This document shows, one piece after another, positions 44,645 through 53,427 of a stretch of 64,000 bases of DNA. A program made the position numbers and the translations under genes. A model generated the notes under the pieces. That model was not told the DNA's origin. It saw nothing but the letters and a program-made list of their open reading frames with translations, and ran no database searches. Numbering within the stretch: position 1 is the stretch's first letter; each line of letters begins with the position of its first letter. Origin of the DNA: an uncultured Oscillospiraceae bacterium. Lineage in GTDB: Bacteria; Bacillota; Clostridia; Oscillospirales; Acutalibacteraceae. The stretch covers positions 1 through 64,000 of the forward strand of contig UQQT01000009.1 of the NCBI GenBank assembly GCA_900543395.1. The letters are read 5' to 3'.

Positions 44645-45157
44645 TTATTTGTAAAGGCCTTTTTGTTTTAAGAACTCCATGAATTCGGGGTAAGTCCCTT
44701 TTGTAAACGAGTCCTTTTTGAACAAATAATAGAGGTTCGCGGTTTTTGATTTGATGACAACAAGATGTTTTGTCTCATACGCTTTTTTCATGTTATAAAG
44801 CGGAACCTCGGTAAAAGCTCCGTTATACGATTTACAGCGCAGAGTATCGTATGTAACCTCCATCCTTGCACCGGAGGGACTGCCGTTGTTTAATTCCTTT
44901 TCGCGGTCTATTGTTTGTTTGGAGAAACGTTTTACACGCCAAACCAGCTCTGAATTATATACAAGTATTAAAAGCAAATAGAGGAAAATGCAGATTGCTT
45001 TTGTGATATCCGAGGTGAAAAACATAAAAAATACGATTGACAGAATCATCACGGAGTTCACAATATAAGGAACCGGGTTTCTGAGCATAGCAGATGTCTG
45101 AAATTCAGTCATTAAAGGTAAATTGTCGGAAAAATCGTTGCAAAAAATGACGTCCAT
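44645..45157 (-). CDS. YcxB-like membrane protein
   Basis: A 170-residue protein with two adjacent membrane helices at about residues 30-70 and a C-terminal soluble beta domain (about 95-165: MEVTYDTLRCKS, YNMKKAYETKHLVVIKS, YYLFKKDSF) typical of YcxB-like proteins. GGAGG precedes the ATG. It is monocistronic. No biochemical function is known for the family. Confidence 0.72.
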   Translation of the reverse strand: MDVIFCNDFSDNLPLMTEFQTSAMLRNPVPYIVNSVMILSIVFFMFFTSDITKAICIFLYLLLILVYNSELVWRVKRFSKQTIDREKELNNGSPSGARMEVTYDTLRCKSYNGAFTEVPLYNMKKAYETKHLVVIKSKTANLYYLFKKDSFTKGTYPEFMEFLKQKGLYK

Positions 45158-45218
45158 GTAAAACCTCCATATGTTTTATAATATCATATCATAAAAAAAT
45201 TCTAAATGCAAATAGTTA

Positions 45219-45247
45219 TTGATTAAATTGTCACGGACAGTTATAAT
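45219..45247 (+). promoter_or_regulatory. Promoter of the EutH-GH20-oxidoreductase operon
   Basis: TTGATT (45219-45224) and TATAAT (45242-45247), spacer 17. A small palindrome, TGTC-ACG-GACA (45229-45239), lies in the spacer and could be an operator. Confidence 0.72.
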
Positions 45248-45280
45248 ATACAAAGTGATGAAAATATAAAGGCGGATAAC

Positions 45281-46432
45281 ATGGATAAAATATTTCCCGG
45301 GGGAATTACGGTTACTACCGTGATAATGTGCGTAATGGCGGTTTTTGCGCTGATAGGTACGATTGACCGCATAATCGGAAATAAATCAGGTTACGGTGAA
45401 CAGCTTGAAAACGGAGTTAAAACCGTAGGACCTTTGATTCTCGTAATGGCGGCAACGTATGCGGCGGCTCCGCTTCTGGCAAGCGTTCTGACCCCGATAG
45501 CCTCTCCGATATACTCTCTGTTCGGAGCTGATCCCGCAATGTGCGCCGGCACTGTTTTGGCTGTTGACATGGGCGGATATCCGCTTGCTTACGGAATGAC
45601 GGACGACGTTATGAACGCGAACTTCAGCGGTGTAATACTCGGTTCGACAATGGGCGCGATGCTTGTCGGCACGCTCCCGATTGCCGTTACATATTTAAAG
45701 GACAAGGATAAGAGCATTTTCTCATACGGTATGCTGATAGGCATAGTGACCGTTCCGATAGGCTGTATCGCGGGCGGACTTGTTATGGGTATGAGCTTTG
45801 TCAATATTATAAAAAATCTCATTCCGCTTCTTATTCTTGACGTTATAATCGCGGCAGGACTTATATTCTTTCAAAGAATTACGGTTAAAATATTCAGTCT
45901 GTTTGCATCCGCGGTTACAATTCTGATTGCCGTACTGTTCGCACTTGCCGCCGTGCAGTACATGACGGGAATCAGACTGCCCGTATTCAGCAATATGTTT
46001 ACGTCGGAGGACGGCGGAATTACGCGTTTTGACAGGGGACTTCTCATCTGCGCGCAGATAGGAATTATACTCGCAGGCGCGTTTCCGATGTTCGCCTTTT
46101 TAAGCAATAAGCTTGACAAACCGTTTTCGAAGCTCGGCGATAAAATGGGCGTAAATAAGGATTCCGTAGTCGGAATTATCGCAAATTTCGCAAATGCTAT
46201 TGCAATGTTTAATCTTTTTGATAAAATGGACGACAAGGGCAAGCTTATCAACATAGCCGGCGCGGTTTCGCTGTCGTACGTTCTCGGCGATCATCTCGCG
46301 TTTGTCGCGGGCGTAAACGGGGATATGATGCTTCCGATGCTCGTAACGAAATTTACGGCGGGCATATCGGCTATAATACTTGCAAATCTTCTTTCGGGTA
46401 AAATATTAAAGAACAGGGAGAGCAAAGCATGA
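45281..46432 (+). CDS. EutH-family membrane transporter
   Basis: A 383-residue polytopic membrane protein with 10-11 hydrophobic segments. It matches the EutH family (ethanolamine transport): VDMGGYPLAYGMT near residue 95, SLSYVLGDHLAFVAGVNGDMMLPMLVTKFTAG near residue 330. No other eut gene is present in the window. It overlaps by four bases a GH20 hexosaminidase gene, followed by a Gfo/Idh oxidoreductase. This context fits uptake of an amino-sugar-related or ethanolamine-linked compound better than classical ethanolamine breakdown, but that is inference. Confidence 0.82.
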   Translation: MDKIFPGGITVTTVIMCVMAVFALIGTIDRIIGNKSGYGEQLENGVKTVGPLILVMAATYAAAPLLASVLTPIASPIYSLFGADPAMCAGTVLAVDMGGYPLAYGMTDDVMNANFSGVILGSTMGAMLVGTLPIAVTYLKDKDKSIFSYGMLIGIVTVPIGCIAGGLVMGMSFVNIIKNLIPLLILDVIIAAGLIFFQRITVKIFSLFASAVTILIAVLFALAAVQYMTGIRLPVFSNMFTSEDGGITRFDRGLLICAQIGIILAGAFPMFAFLSNKLDKPFSKLGDKMGVNKDSVVGIIANFANAIAMFNLFDKMDDKGKLINIAGAVSLSYVLGDHLAFVAGVNGDMMLPMLVTKFTAGISAIILANLLSGKILKNRESKA

Positions 46433-48021
46433 AGGATTTTAACAGATCGGGCGTTATGATAGACATGTCGCGCAATGCGGTGATGAACGTCGGCGCCGTC
46501 AAAAAAATGATTGATATAAACGCGCGTCTCGGGTACGACTTTTTAATGCTCTATACGGAGGACACGTATGAAATTGAGGGTCAGCCGTATTTCGGTCATT
46601 TGAGAGGCAGATATACCTCGGAGGAATTAAAGGACATTGATTCGTACGCGCAGAAAAAAGGTATCGAGCTTATCCCGTGCATACAGACTCTCGCTCATCT
46701 CGGCGCGATTATGAAGTGGCCCGAGTACAAAGACATAAACGACTGCGCGGATATCCTGCTCGCAGGCGACGAGCGCGTCTATGCGCTTATTGATTCAATG
46801 TTTAAAACGTTGAGCGAGAATTTTAAAAGCAGAATCGCAAATATCGGTATGGACGAGGCTCATTTTATCGGATTGGGCAAATACATGCAGGAGCACGGCA
46901 TAAGAAACAGGCTCGATATACTGTTAGAGCATCTCGAAAAAGTTTCGGAGATTGCGAAAAAATACGGATTCGAACTGCTGATGTGGGGCGATATGTTTTT
47001 CAGACTCGCCAATAACGGCGGATATGACGGAAGTGTTGATTCGTCCGTCAAATCGCGTATTCCCGATAATGTTACGCTTATATACTGGGACTATTATTCG
47101 AAAGATAAAAAGCATTACGATGAAAATATTATAAATCATAAAGCCGTTGACAAGAATGTTTGGTTCGCGGGCGGGCTGTGGACGTGGACGGGCTTTACAC
47201 CGCATAATCAGGCTTCGATTGAAAATTCGATTGCGGCGATAGAGAGCTGCCGTGAGCACGGCGTTAAGAATATTATAATGACAATGTGGGGCGATGACGG
47301 CGGAGAGTGCTCGAGATTTTCCGCGCTCCCGTCAATGTACGCCGTTTCCGAATTCTTAAAGGGAAATACCGATATGAAGTCGATTAAATCCGGATTTTAT
47401 AAGGAATTCGGAATTGAGTGGGATTCATTTATTTTGCTTGACCTGCCCGATACTCCGAACAACGAAAACGGCAGAATAAACGACCCCGAGAAATACATGC
47501 TTTATTCCGACTGCTTTATGGGAATAGCGGATTCGACTGTCAGAAACGGCGACGGTAAAAAGTATGCCGACTGCGCGAAAAAGCTCGAAAAATGCGTTGA
47601 CAATAAGGAATTCGGATTCCTTTTCTCAACGGTTAAAGCGTTATGCGACGTTCTTGAGATAAAATATGAGTTGGGCGTTCGCACAAGAAAAGCATATAAA
47701 GAGAATGAAAAATCACAGCTTAAAAAATCAGTCGGCGATTATGACGAGGTTATATCGCGTATCGAATTGTTCTACGATGAATTCGAGCGAATGTGGAGCA
47801 TAGAAAATAAGCCGCACGGCTTTGACGTTCAGGATATCAGAATCGGCGGAACGCTTATGAGAATCAAGCACTGTAAAAAGAGGCTCGAAAGCTACATAAA
47901 CGGTGAGATCGACTCTATCCCCGAACTCGAGGAGCCGGTGCTTCCCTATAAAGGAAACGAGCCGACTGATATAAATAATTTCTGCAATATTGTTACGGCT
48001 AACGTAATGTTTTTTCAATAA
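46429..48021 (+). CDS. GH20 beta-N-acetylhexosaminidase
   Basis: A 530-residue cytoplasmic GH20 enzyme (no signal peptide) releasing N-acetylglucosamine or N-acetylgalactosamine. The catalytic pair is Asp142-Glu143 in GMDEAH. The substrate-shaping WGDM and WDYYS follow near residues 186 and 218, and MTMWGDDGGECS near residue 285. It lacks the usual N-terminal GH20b domain and has a helical C-terminal region (about 350-500), like the exo-acting GH20C type. It is coupled to the EutH-like gene by a four-base overlap and ends 14 bases before the oxidoreductase. Confidence 0.88.
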   Translation: MKDFNRSGVMIDMSRNAVMNVGAVKKMIDINARLGYDFLMLYTEDTYEIEGQPYFGHLRGRYTSEELKDIDSYAQKKGIELIPCIQTLAHLGAIMKWPEYKDINDCADILLAGDERVYALIDSMFKTLSENFKSRIANIGMDEAHFIGLGKYMQEHGIRNRLDILLEHLEKVSEIAKKYGFELLMWGDMFFRLANNGGYDGSVDSSVKSRIPDNVTLIYWDYYSKDKKHYDENIINHKAVDKNVWFAGGLWTWTGFTPHNQASIENSIAAIESCREHGVKNIIMTMWGDDGGECSRFSALPSMYAVSEFLKGNTDMKSIKSGFYKEFGIEWDSFILLDLPDTPNNENGRINDPEKYMLYSDCFMGIADSTVRNGDGKKYADCAKKLEKCVDNKEFGFLFSTVKALCDVLEIKYELGVRTRKAYKENEKSQLKKSVGDYDEVISRIELFYDEFERMWSIENKPHGFDVQDIRIGGTLMRIKHCKKRLESYINGEIDSIPELEEPVLPYKGNEPTDINNFCNIVTANVMFFQ

Positions 48022-48035
48022 CGGAGGTTTTAAAA

Positions 48036-49100
48036 ATGAGTAAAAAATGGAGAGTCGGAATTATCGGCATCGGCGGAATATGCAAGGGGTCGCATCTTCC
48101 GGAGTATCTTTCGGACGAGCGTCTTGAGGTTGCCGCCTTATGCGATATTATTATCGAAAGGGCAGAGGAGATTAGGGATAAGTATTTCCCGGACGCGGCC
48201 GTTTATTCCGACTACAAGGAGCTTTTAAAGGACGGTAGCATAGATTCCATCGATATATGCACGCCGAACTACCTTCATTCGATTATTGCAGTTGATGCAT
48301 TCGAGGCAGGCAAGCATGTATTCTGCGAGAAGCCCGACGCTGTAAGCGTAAGCGAGGTTATGCGAATGAAGGACGCCGCCGACAAGGCCGGCAAAACTCT
48401 CATGGTTATGAGAAACAACCGCTGGGTCACGGCTTCTAAATACGCTAAAAAGTATATCGAATCCGGCAGAATGGGCGAAATCTACTGCGGCCGCTGCGGA
48501 TGGCAGAGACGACGCGGAATCCCCGGCAAGGGCGGTTGGTTTACAACCAAAGAACAGTCGGGAGGCGGTCCGCTTATCGATTTGGGCGTTCACATGATCG
48601 ACCTTGCAATCTGGCTCATGGGTAATCCCACGCCTGTCGCGGTTTCGGGCAATACTTATATGAAGTTTGCAGACAATGACGTTTCGGACTCCGTAAATTC
48701 GGATTTCGGCGATAAAAATTCCGAGGGTACGTTTGACGTTGAGGATCTCGCCATGGGTATGATTCGTTTCGATAACGGAGCGCTTTTGCAGATTGAATTC
48801 AGCTGGGCTTCCAATATCGAAAAGGAAAACCGTTTCGTCGAGCTTCGCGGTACAAGGGCGGGGCTTAGCTGGAGTGACGGCGGGGTCAAGATATTCTCCG
48901 AGGAAAACGGCGAGCTTACCGATACCGTTTCACCGACAGTTAATCAGGAGAACGGTCACCGCAATAACCTGAAGCATTTCTACGACGTTGTAATAGACGG
49001 AGCCGAACCGCAGTTTAAGCCTCAGCAGGGTATCGATATGATTAAGATTCTCTGTGCAATTTATGAGTCCGCAAGGACGGGTAAAGAGGTTATTCTTTAA
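48036..49100 (+). CDS. Gfo/Idh/MocA-family oxidoreductase
   Basis: A 354-residue NAD(P)-dependent sugar oxidoreductase. The N-terminal Rossmann fold begins VGIIGIGGICKGSHLPEY; CEKPDAVS near residue 95 holds the conserved Lys of the EKP motif. GGPLIDLGVHMIDLAIWLMG near residue 178 carries the catalytic His region. Members of this family oxidise, reduce or hydrolyse sugars and glycosides. As the third gene with EutH and GH20, it probably handles the product of the hexosaminidase. Confidence 0.88.
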   Translation: MSKKWRVGIIGIGGICKGSHLPEYLSDERLEVAALCDIIIERAEEIRDKYFPDAAVYSDYKELLKDGSIDSIDICTPNYLHSIIAVDAFEAGKHVFCEKPDAVSVSEVMRMKDAADKAGKTLMVMRNNRWVTASKYAKKYIESGRMGEIYCGRCGWQRRRGIPGKGGWFTTKEQSGGGPLIDLGVHMIDLAIWLMGNPTPVAVSGNTYMKFADNDVSDSVNSDFGDKNSEGTFDVEDLAMGMIRFDNGALLQIEFSWASNIEKENRFVELRGTRAGLSWSDGGVKIFSEENGELTDTVSPTVNQENGHRNNLKHFYDVVIDGAEPQFKPQQGIDMIKILCAIYESARTGKEVIL

Positions 49101-49119
49101 TCTGAATAAACAACAGAAA

Positions 49120-49166
49120 GCCGTAAACCGAACTTTTTATGAGTCCCGGTTTACGGCGTTTTTTTC
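49120..49166 (+). terminator. Terminator after the EutH operon
   Basis: gccgtaaaccg (49120-49130) and cggtttacggc (49147-49157) form a perfect 11-bp stem, followed by a T-run to 49166. Confidence 0.88.
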
Positions 49167-49173
49167 TGTTTTT

Positions 49174-49887
49174 TTATTGTTCTAAGATTTTACCGTCGGT
49201 CGAGATAATGTTTATCTGCCACGGGATGAATTTACCGCTGTTGATAAGAGCCTGTCTGACGGCGTTTTCGATTCCCGCGCAGCACGGAACCTCCATTCTT
49301 ACTACCGTAACGCTTTTTATATCGTTGTTTTTGATTATTTCCGTGAGCTTTTCGGTATAATCCACGCCGTCAAGCTTAGGACAGCCGATAAGCGTTATTC
49401 GGTTTTTAATAAAATCGCCGTGAAAATTTCCGTACGCATATGCGGTGCAGTCGGCGGCAATGAGCAGATTTGCATTATTAAAATAAGGAGCATTTACCGG
49501 CACGAGCTTGATTTGAACGGGCCACTGCGAAAGTCTGCTTGAGGGCTTTTCGCAGACGGAATTTTCACGTTCTGCTTCCGAGTCTCTTTTAATAGCTTTA
49601 ACATTCATTCCCGGACAGCCGCACGGGAGCTTTTTTTCTTTGTTTTCCTTCATCCTTTTTGTCTCCTTTACCGCATTTTCGTCGTATGCGTCCGCCTCGC
49701 GTTCCTCGAATGTGATTGCTTCTGCAGGACATGCCGGCAGACAGTCGCCGAGTCCGTCGCAGTGATTCTCCTTCGTAAGGCGGGCTTTTCCGTCTATCAT
49801 CTCAATCGCGCCCTCATGGCACGCCTCGGCGCACAGACCGCAGCCGGTGCATTTTTCGTCGTCTATTTTTATTATTTTTCGTATCAT
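49174..49887 (-). CDS. 4Fe-4S ferredoxin-type protein
   Basis: A 237-residue protein. The N-terminal 60 residues carry a ferredoxin domain with CTGCGLCAEAC and a second motif CDGLGDCLPACP, so up to two clusters. A further CGCPG motif lies near residue 87. The C-terminal 110 residues form a domain with ADCTAYAYGNFH, IGCPKLD and PCCAG, adding more Cys. The start at 49887 was chosen because GGAGG lies just upstream. It diverges from a Crp/Fnr regulator, a pairing seen with anaerobic or nitrosative-stress regulators near hcp in Clostridia; no hcp is present here. Confidence 0.8.
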   Translation of the reverse strand: MIRKIIKIDDEKCTGCGLCAEACHEGAIEMIDGKARLTKENHCDGLGDCLPACPAEAITFEEREADAYDENAVKETKRMKENKEKKLPCGCPGMNVKAIKRDSEAERENSVCEKPSSRLSQWPVQIKLVPVNAPYFNNANLLIAADCTAYAYGNFHGDFIKNRITLIGCPKLDGVDYTEKLTEIIKNNDIKSVTVVRMEVPCCAGIENAVRQALINSGKFIPWQINIISTDGKILEQ

Positions 49888-49910
49888 GAATATTCCTCCT
49901 TCTCTCTGCA

Positions 49911-49956
49911 AGTATAATATATCATGATATTAATAACAAGTATATTGCATTTGCAA
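49911..49956. promoter_or_regulatory. Divergent control region with candidate Crp/Fnr sites
   Basis: For the ferredoxin gene (minus), TTGTTA (49934-49939) and TATACT (49911-49916) are 17 bases apart. An inverted repeat TTGCA-TT-TGCAA (49945-49956) lies just upstream of this -35 box, at about -41 to -47, the position used by Crp/Fnr activators. A second palindrome, ATATCATGATAT (49919-49930), overlaps the promoter spacer. Control by the divergent regulator is likely. Confidence 0.6.
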
Positions 49957-49976
49957 CGAAATGAGGTTTTTTTGTA

Positions 49977-50636
49977 ATGAAATACGATATCCGGTCTTTA
50001 AGTCGTACCGCTTTGTTTGCCGGTGCGGACGATAATCAGATAATTGACGCCCTCGAATGTCTGAAGGCTAAAAGGTCATGCTGTAAAAAGGGCGGATATG
50101 TTCTAAGACAGGGCGAATATATAGATTCCGTCTGTGTTCTGCTCTCGGGCAGGCTTCATATAAAAAACGAGGATTACTGGGGCAACGGAAGTATTCTCGG
50201 TTCAATTGAACCCGGTGAAATATTCGCCGAAGCGTATGCGCCGTCCGGTAGCGGAGCTTTGCTTAACGATGTCTGCGCGGTTGAGGACAGCGAGATTTTG
50301 TTTCTTGATATGAAGAAAATTCTTTCTCATAAGAAATGCTCGTGCGGGATCTGCGATATTATTAAAAAGAATCTTATCTGTGAAATATCGGGTAAAAACA
50401 GAAGCCTCGTCGCAAAGCTCGGATATATATCAAAGCGTACGATCAGGGAAAAGCTGACGGCGTATTTGTCCGACGAAGCAAAAAAGCACAGCAGTTCATG
50501 CTTTGAAATTCCGTATAACCGTCAGCAGCTTGCGGATTTTCTGTCCGTCGACAGAAGCGCAATGTCAAGGGAACTCGGAAAAATGCGTTGCGAAGGACTT
50601 CTTGATTTTGATAAAAACAGATTTACTTTAAAATAA
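49977..50636 (+). CDS. Crp/Fnr-family regulator
   Basis: A 219-residue regulator with a cyclic-nucleotide-like barrel (about 12-120), and a C-terminal winged HTH (about 160-215, NRQQLADFLSVDRSAMSRELGKM). A KKCSCGICD segment near residue 115 could bind a metal or cluster or be redox sensitive. It is distinct from the regulator at 11781-12452. It likely controls the divergent ferredoxin gene through the intergenic palindromes. Confidence 0.85.
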   Translation: MKYDIRSLSRTALFAGADDNQIIDALECLKAKRSCCKKGGYVLRQGEYIDSVCVLLSGRLHIKNEDYWGNGSILGSIEPGEIFAEAYAPSGSGALLNDVCAVEDSEILFLDMKKILSHKKCSCGICDIIKKNLICEISGKNRSLVAKLGYISKRTIREKLTAYLSDEAKKHSSSCFEIPYNRQQLADFLSVDRSAMSRELGKMRCEGLLDFDKNRFTLK

Positions 50637-50677
50637 TTCAAAATGCTTGGCATAAATTTAAATATTCGTATAAAAAA

Positions 50678-50728
50678 GACTATATTTCACGAAGTACGCA
50701 CTTTTAATGCATAATGTGAAATATAGTC
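50678..50728 (-). terminator. Terminator between convergent genes
   Basis: gactatatttcac (50678-50690) and gtgaaatatagtc (50716-50728) are a perfect 13-bp inverted repeat with a 25-base loop. On the minus strand a TTTTTTA run follows, so it terminates the protease gene; it can also act on the Crp gene. Confidence 0.75.
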
Positions 50729-50818
50729 CTTATATGTTCTGCACTTTTTGGGTCGGTCATGCAGTATTCGGTTTTGAATTATCTTCAATTCTAACCGACT
50801 GCTGTGATATTAAAATGC

Positions 50819-53122
50819 TTAATAGTGTGCCTTTCCGCAATCGCATACCCTTTGAATTCCGAATAATCTGATTAAAAACAGCTTGATTTTCCAGAAGAAT
50901 GACGCAAATTTATTCTTTGAATGGCAGAGACAGCTGCAGTTTTTCTCTGTATCGGGGACATCCTCTTTTATTTTTGTACCGCATTTGTCGCATATGCCGT
51001 CATTGTCGGAGTCTGTATGCCCGGTTTCATTGATAATTCTTGTCTCGGAGACTCCGCATTCCGTGCATTCGCGTTTTTCCTCGCCCTTGTCCGTGCATGA
51101 GTGGGACACTGTGACGACCCACTCGCCGAAGCTGTGACCGTTTGCGGGGATGATTTCCTGCTCTAAGAGAACCTCTTTGCATCTTTTGCAGTGAACGCCG
51201 GAGGAAAGACCGGTTTCGGTGCAGGTGGGGGCGACGGCTTCGTCGAACTCCGCGTCATGCTCAAGTGCGTCTATGACCTCCTGCTCGGTAAGAGTTTTTT
51301 CGCATACCGAACAGTGCGAGCCGTCCGTAAGTCCCGGCTCTGTGCAGGTCGGAGCGTGTCCGCTGTCGGTTACCGGTTGATGACCCTGTGCGGGAATTAC
51401 TTCCTGCTTTTCGGTTACAACGCCGCACTCTGAACAGTGTGAGCCGTCCGTAAGTCCCGGCTCTGTGCAGGTCGGAGCGAAGCCCTTGTCCGTTACGGGG
51501 GTATGTCCCTTTGCCGGAACGATATCCGATATATATTCGTTTTGGCATAACGAGCATGTATATGTTGTAAATCCGTCATCAAGGCATGTCGGCGGAGTTA
51601 CAGCGGAGGTATACTCATGGCTGCATTCCTTTACGTCGGTTGACATTACCTTGAGGCAGACATTTCCGGCTGTCTTGAAATATCCCTCGTCGGGAGCAAT
51701 GTAATCCCAGTTTTTGCCGTCCATGCTTATATAGCTTTCATATTTATTAAAGGAAGCGTTGTACATTGAGCCTTCCGTCATTAATGACGCGTTCGAGTCT
51801 CCGGAAACGTCTATTTTAATAACGGCGGAGAATACGTCGCCCTCGTTGACCTCAACGCTTTGTGTAAGCTTGGCGGTGTGATAGCCGTAATAGCTTTCTG
51901 CTCCGGAAACGGTGGAAACAAGAGTTCCGGAGACGGGGGAGTCGTTTGCGCTGTTTAATTTATAAATATAAATCGTGTAAAGCATCGCGCCTCTGCTGTA
52001 AAATCCGACATGACTGAGCGTTTCATGGCTCTTTGCCGTAAAGACGTTTGCGCCGTAAATCGTTGTTCGTCCCATATATGAAAGCGCGCTGTAAGAACCG
52101 ATTCCGTCATATTGATAAATATTGTCATAAATCGATTTTGAATCAGCTTTGTAATACGAGAATGACGCGATCTCTTTCTCGTCATACGACATCCAGAAAT
52201 AGCCGTCCTTGAGATGATAGTTGTCGCCCCAGCTTCCCTTTACGAGCCACGCGCCGTTGTTTTCGGGCTTATAGCCGTCGCGGAAGTTGTCCTTTGAATA
52301 ATTATCGTCCCAGCCAACTACGGTAACGTCGTGATTCGTATCCTTGTTTTCTGTATCGGGATTATAGTAAGCCGAGCCGTTGTCCGTGACATTATAATAC
52401 CAGTTGTGATTATAATAGCTTGTTTTGACGCTTCCGTGCTCCATTATCGCTCGTTTGATTTTTGTCGTATTGGCAGTCGTGTTGTCTATCGCGGAGCAGT
52501 CAGTGACTCTGAATTCCGATTTGTACCTGTGACTTTCGTCCCAATTGCCGGTGGCGTACGGATAATCGGAGTCGTAAACAGGTCCGCTTCCTCTTGCGTA
52601 CGTGCTGATGGAATCCATCCATGTACCTCCGGCTGAAAACGCCGAATTCATATCCGGGTAAGTCTCGCCGTCGCCGTGTGTGGTGTCAGCCTCGTCGGTT
52701 ACAAGGCTGTTTTTTGCAAACCATACAAGATGATCCTCGGAAAGATCAACGGTGTTGTCCGCAAGTCCTTTTTTTATAAGCGATGTTTCAACGCATGATG
52801 ATGCGGCGAACGCCCAGCAGGTGCCGTACTGCCCCTGTTCCTTTACGGAGGTTATAATTCCCTCGTCGCGGGCGTCGTATTTTGCCGGGACGTAATAATT
52901 GCTTCTTGCCCTGGTTTTGACCGAGGGCAGCTCGCTTTGCGTGAAATCGACTGTATTTCCGTTTTCGTCCTCCCAATGAGTATTTCTTCCGTCTGCCTCG
53001 ACTATCATGTTATACTGAATTATTTTTCCGTCCTCGTTTTGGGCGAAGGATAATGATGAGAAGTACGGTAAAACAGTAATTACGGATAACATAACGCCGA
53101 TTATTTTTTTAAATCTTTTCAT
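50819..53122 (-). CDS. Secreted C1 (papain-like) peptidase with Cys-rich repeats
   Basis: A 767-residue exported protein with signal peptide (about 1-27). Residues about 75-340 form a papain-like domain: Cys102 in GTCWAF and His264 in NHDVTVVGWDD. The usual Asn of the NSWG motif is replaced: KGSWG, with Gly296. A lectin-like beta domain (about 345-495) follows. Then come about five Cys-rich repeats (500-715), each with the pattern PTCTEPGLTDGSHC and ending GH, and a C-terminal CSCLCH-basic helix-CDCG tail common in Clostridia surface proteins. It is monocistronic. Activity may be altered by the Asn to Gly change. Confidence 0.85.
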   Translation of the reverse strand: MKRFKKIIGVMLSVITVLPYFSSLSFAQNEDGKIIQYNMIVEADGRNTHWEDENGNTVDFTQSELPSVKTRARSNYYVPAKYDARDEGIITSVKEQGQYGTCWAFAASSCVETSLIKKGLADNTVDLSEDHLVWFAKNSLVTDEADTTHGDGETYPDMNSAFSAGGTWMDSISTYARGSGPVYDSDYPYATGNWDESHRYKSEFRVTDCSAIDNTTANTTKIKRAIMEHGSVKTSYYNHNWYYNVTDNGSAYYNPDTENKDTNHDVTVVGWDDNYSKDNFRDGYKPENNGAWLVKGSWGDNYHLKDGYFWMSYDEKEIASFSYYKADSKSIYDNIYQYDGIGSYSALSYMGRTTIYGANVFTAKSHETLSHVGFYSRGAMLYTIYIYKLNSANDSPVSGTLVSTVSGAESYYGYHTAKLTQSVEVNEGDVFSAVIKIDVSGDSNASLMTEGSMYNASFNKYESYISMDGKNWDYIAPDEGYFKTAGNVCLKVMSTDVKECSHEYTSAVTPPTCLDDGFTTYTCSLCQNEYISDIVPAKGHTPVTDKGFAPTCTEPGLTDGSHCSECGVVTEKQEVIPAQGHQPVTDSGHAPTCTEPGLTDGSHCSVCEKTLTEQEVIDALEHDAEFDEAVAPTCTETGLSSGVHCKRCKEVLLEQEIIPANGHSFGEWVVTVSHSCTDKGEEKRECTECGVSETRIINETGHTDSDNDGICDKCGTKIKEDVPDTEKNCSCLCHSKNKFASFFWKIKLFLIRLFGIQRVCDCGKAHY

Positions 53123-53159
53123 ATGCGCCTCCGATTTGTTTTTTTTCGGTTAGATTACG

Positions 53160-53227
53160 AACGGCAAGACAGGGACGAAGCGTGAGCCGAGATGGAACGG
53201 GCTTTGCCGTTTCGAGCCGTTTTGCCG
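53160..53227 (-). other. Inverted-repeat cluster in the protease leader
   Basis: In the 300-base gap between the protease and comF genes, AACGGCAA (53160-53167) can pair with TTGCCGTT (53204-53211), while AACGG at 53196-53200 can pair with CCGTT at 53207-53211 or 53218-53222. These pairings exclude each other. It lies in the 5' leader of the minus-strand protease gene. No known riboswitch family was recognised. Confidence 0.35.
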
Positions 53228-53361
53228 CAATGCGTATTAAGAGAAAAAAGAAGGAACGCCGTATTCTTCCCGATTTGATTATACTAAACGGACAAAAGCG
53301 TTGTCAATGACATTCGGGAATTAAATATACGAAAAAATTGAGTTAAAAAACAAATAATTCG

Positions 53362-53390
53362 TTGATAATAATATGGAATTATGGTATTCT
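53362..53390 (+). promoter_or_regulatory. Promoter of comF
   Basis: TTGATA (53362-53367) and TATTCT (53385-53390), spacer 17, 37 bases before the ATG. Confidence 0.65.
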
Positions 53391-53427
53391 TTATTAAATC
53401 CAAAAAATCGAGACGGGAGACTGTTAA

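Noticed and set aside
53160..53227. Possible cyclic-di-GMP riboswitch before the secreted protease gene
   Set aside because: GGCAAA and GAAA-like strings are present, but the GACGCAAAGCC core and the pairing order of the known class were not found.
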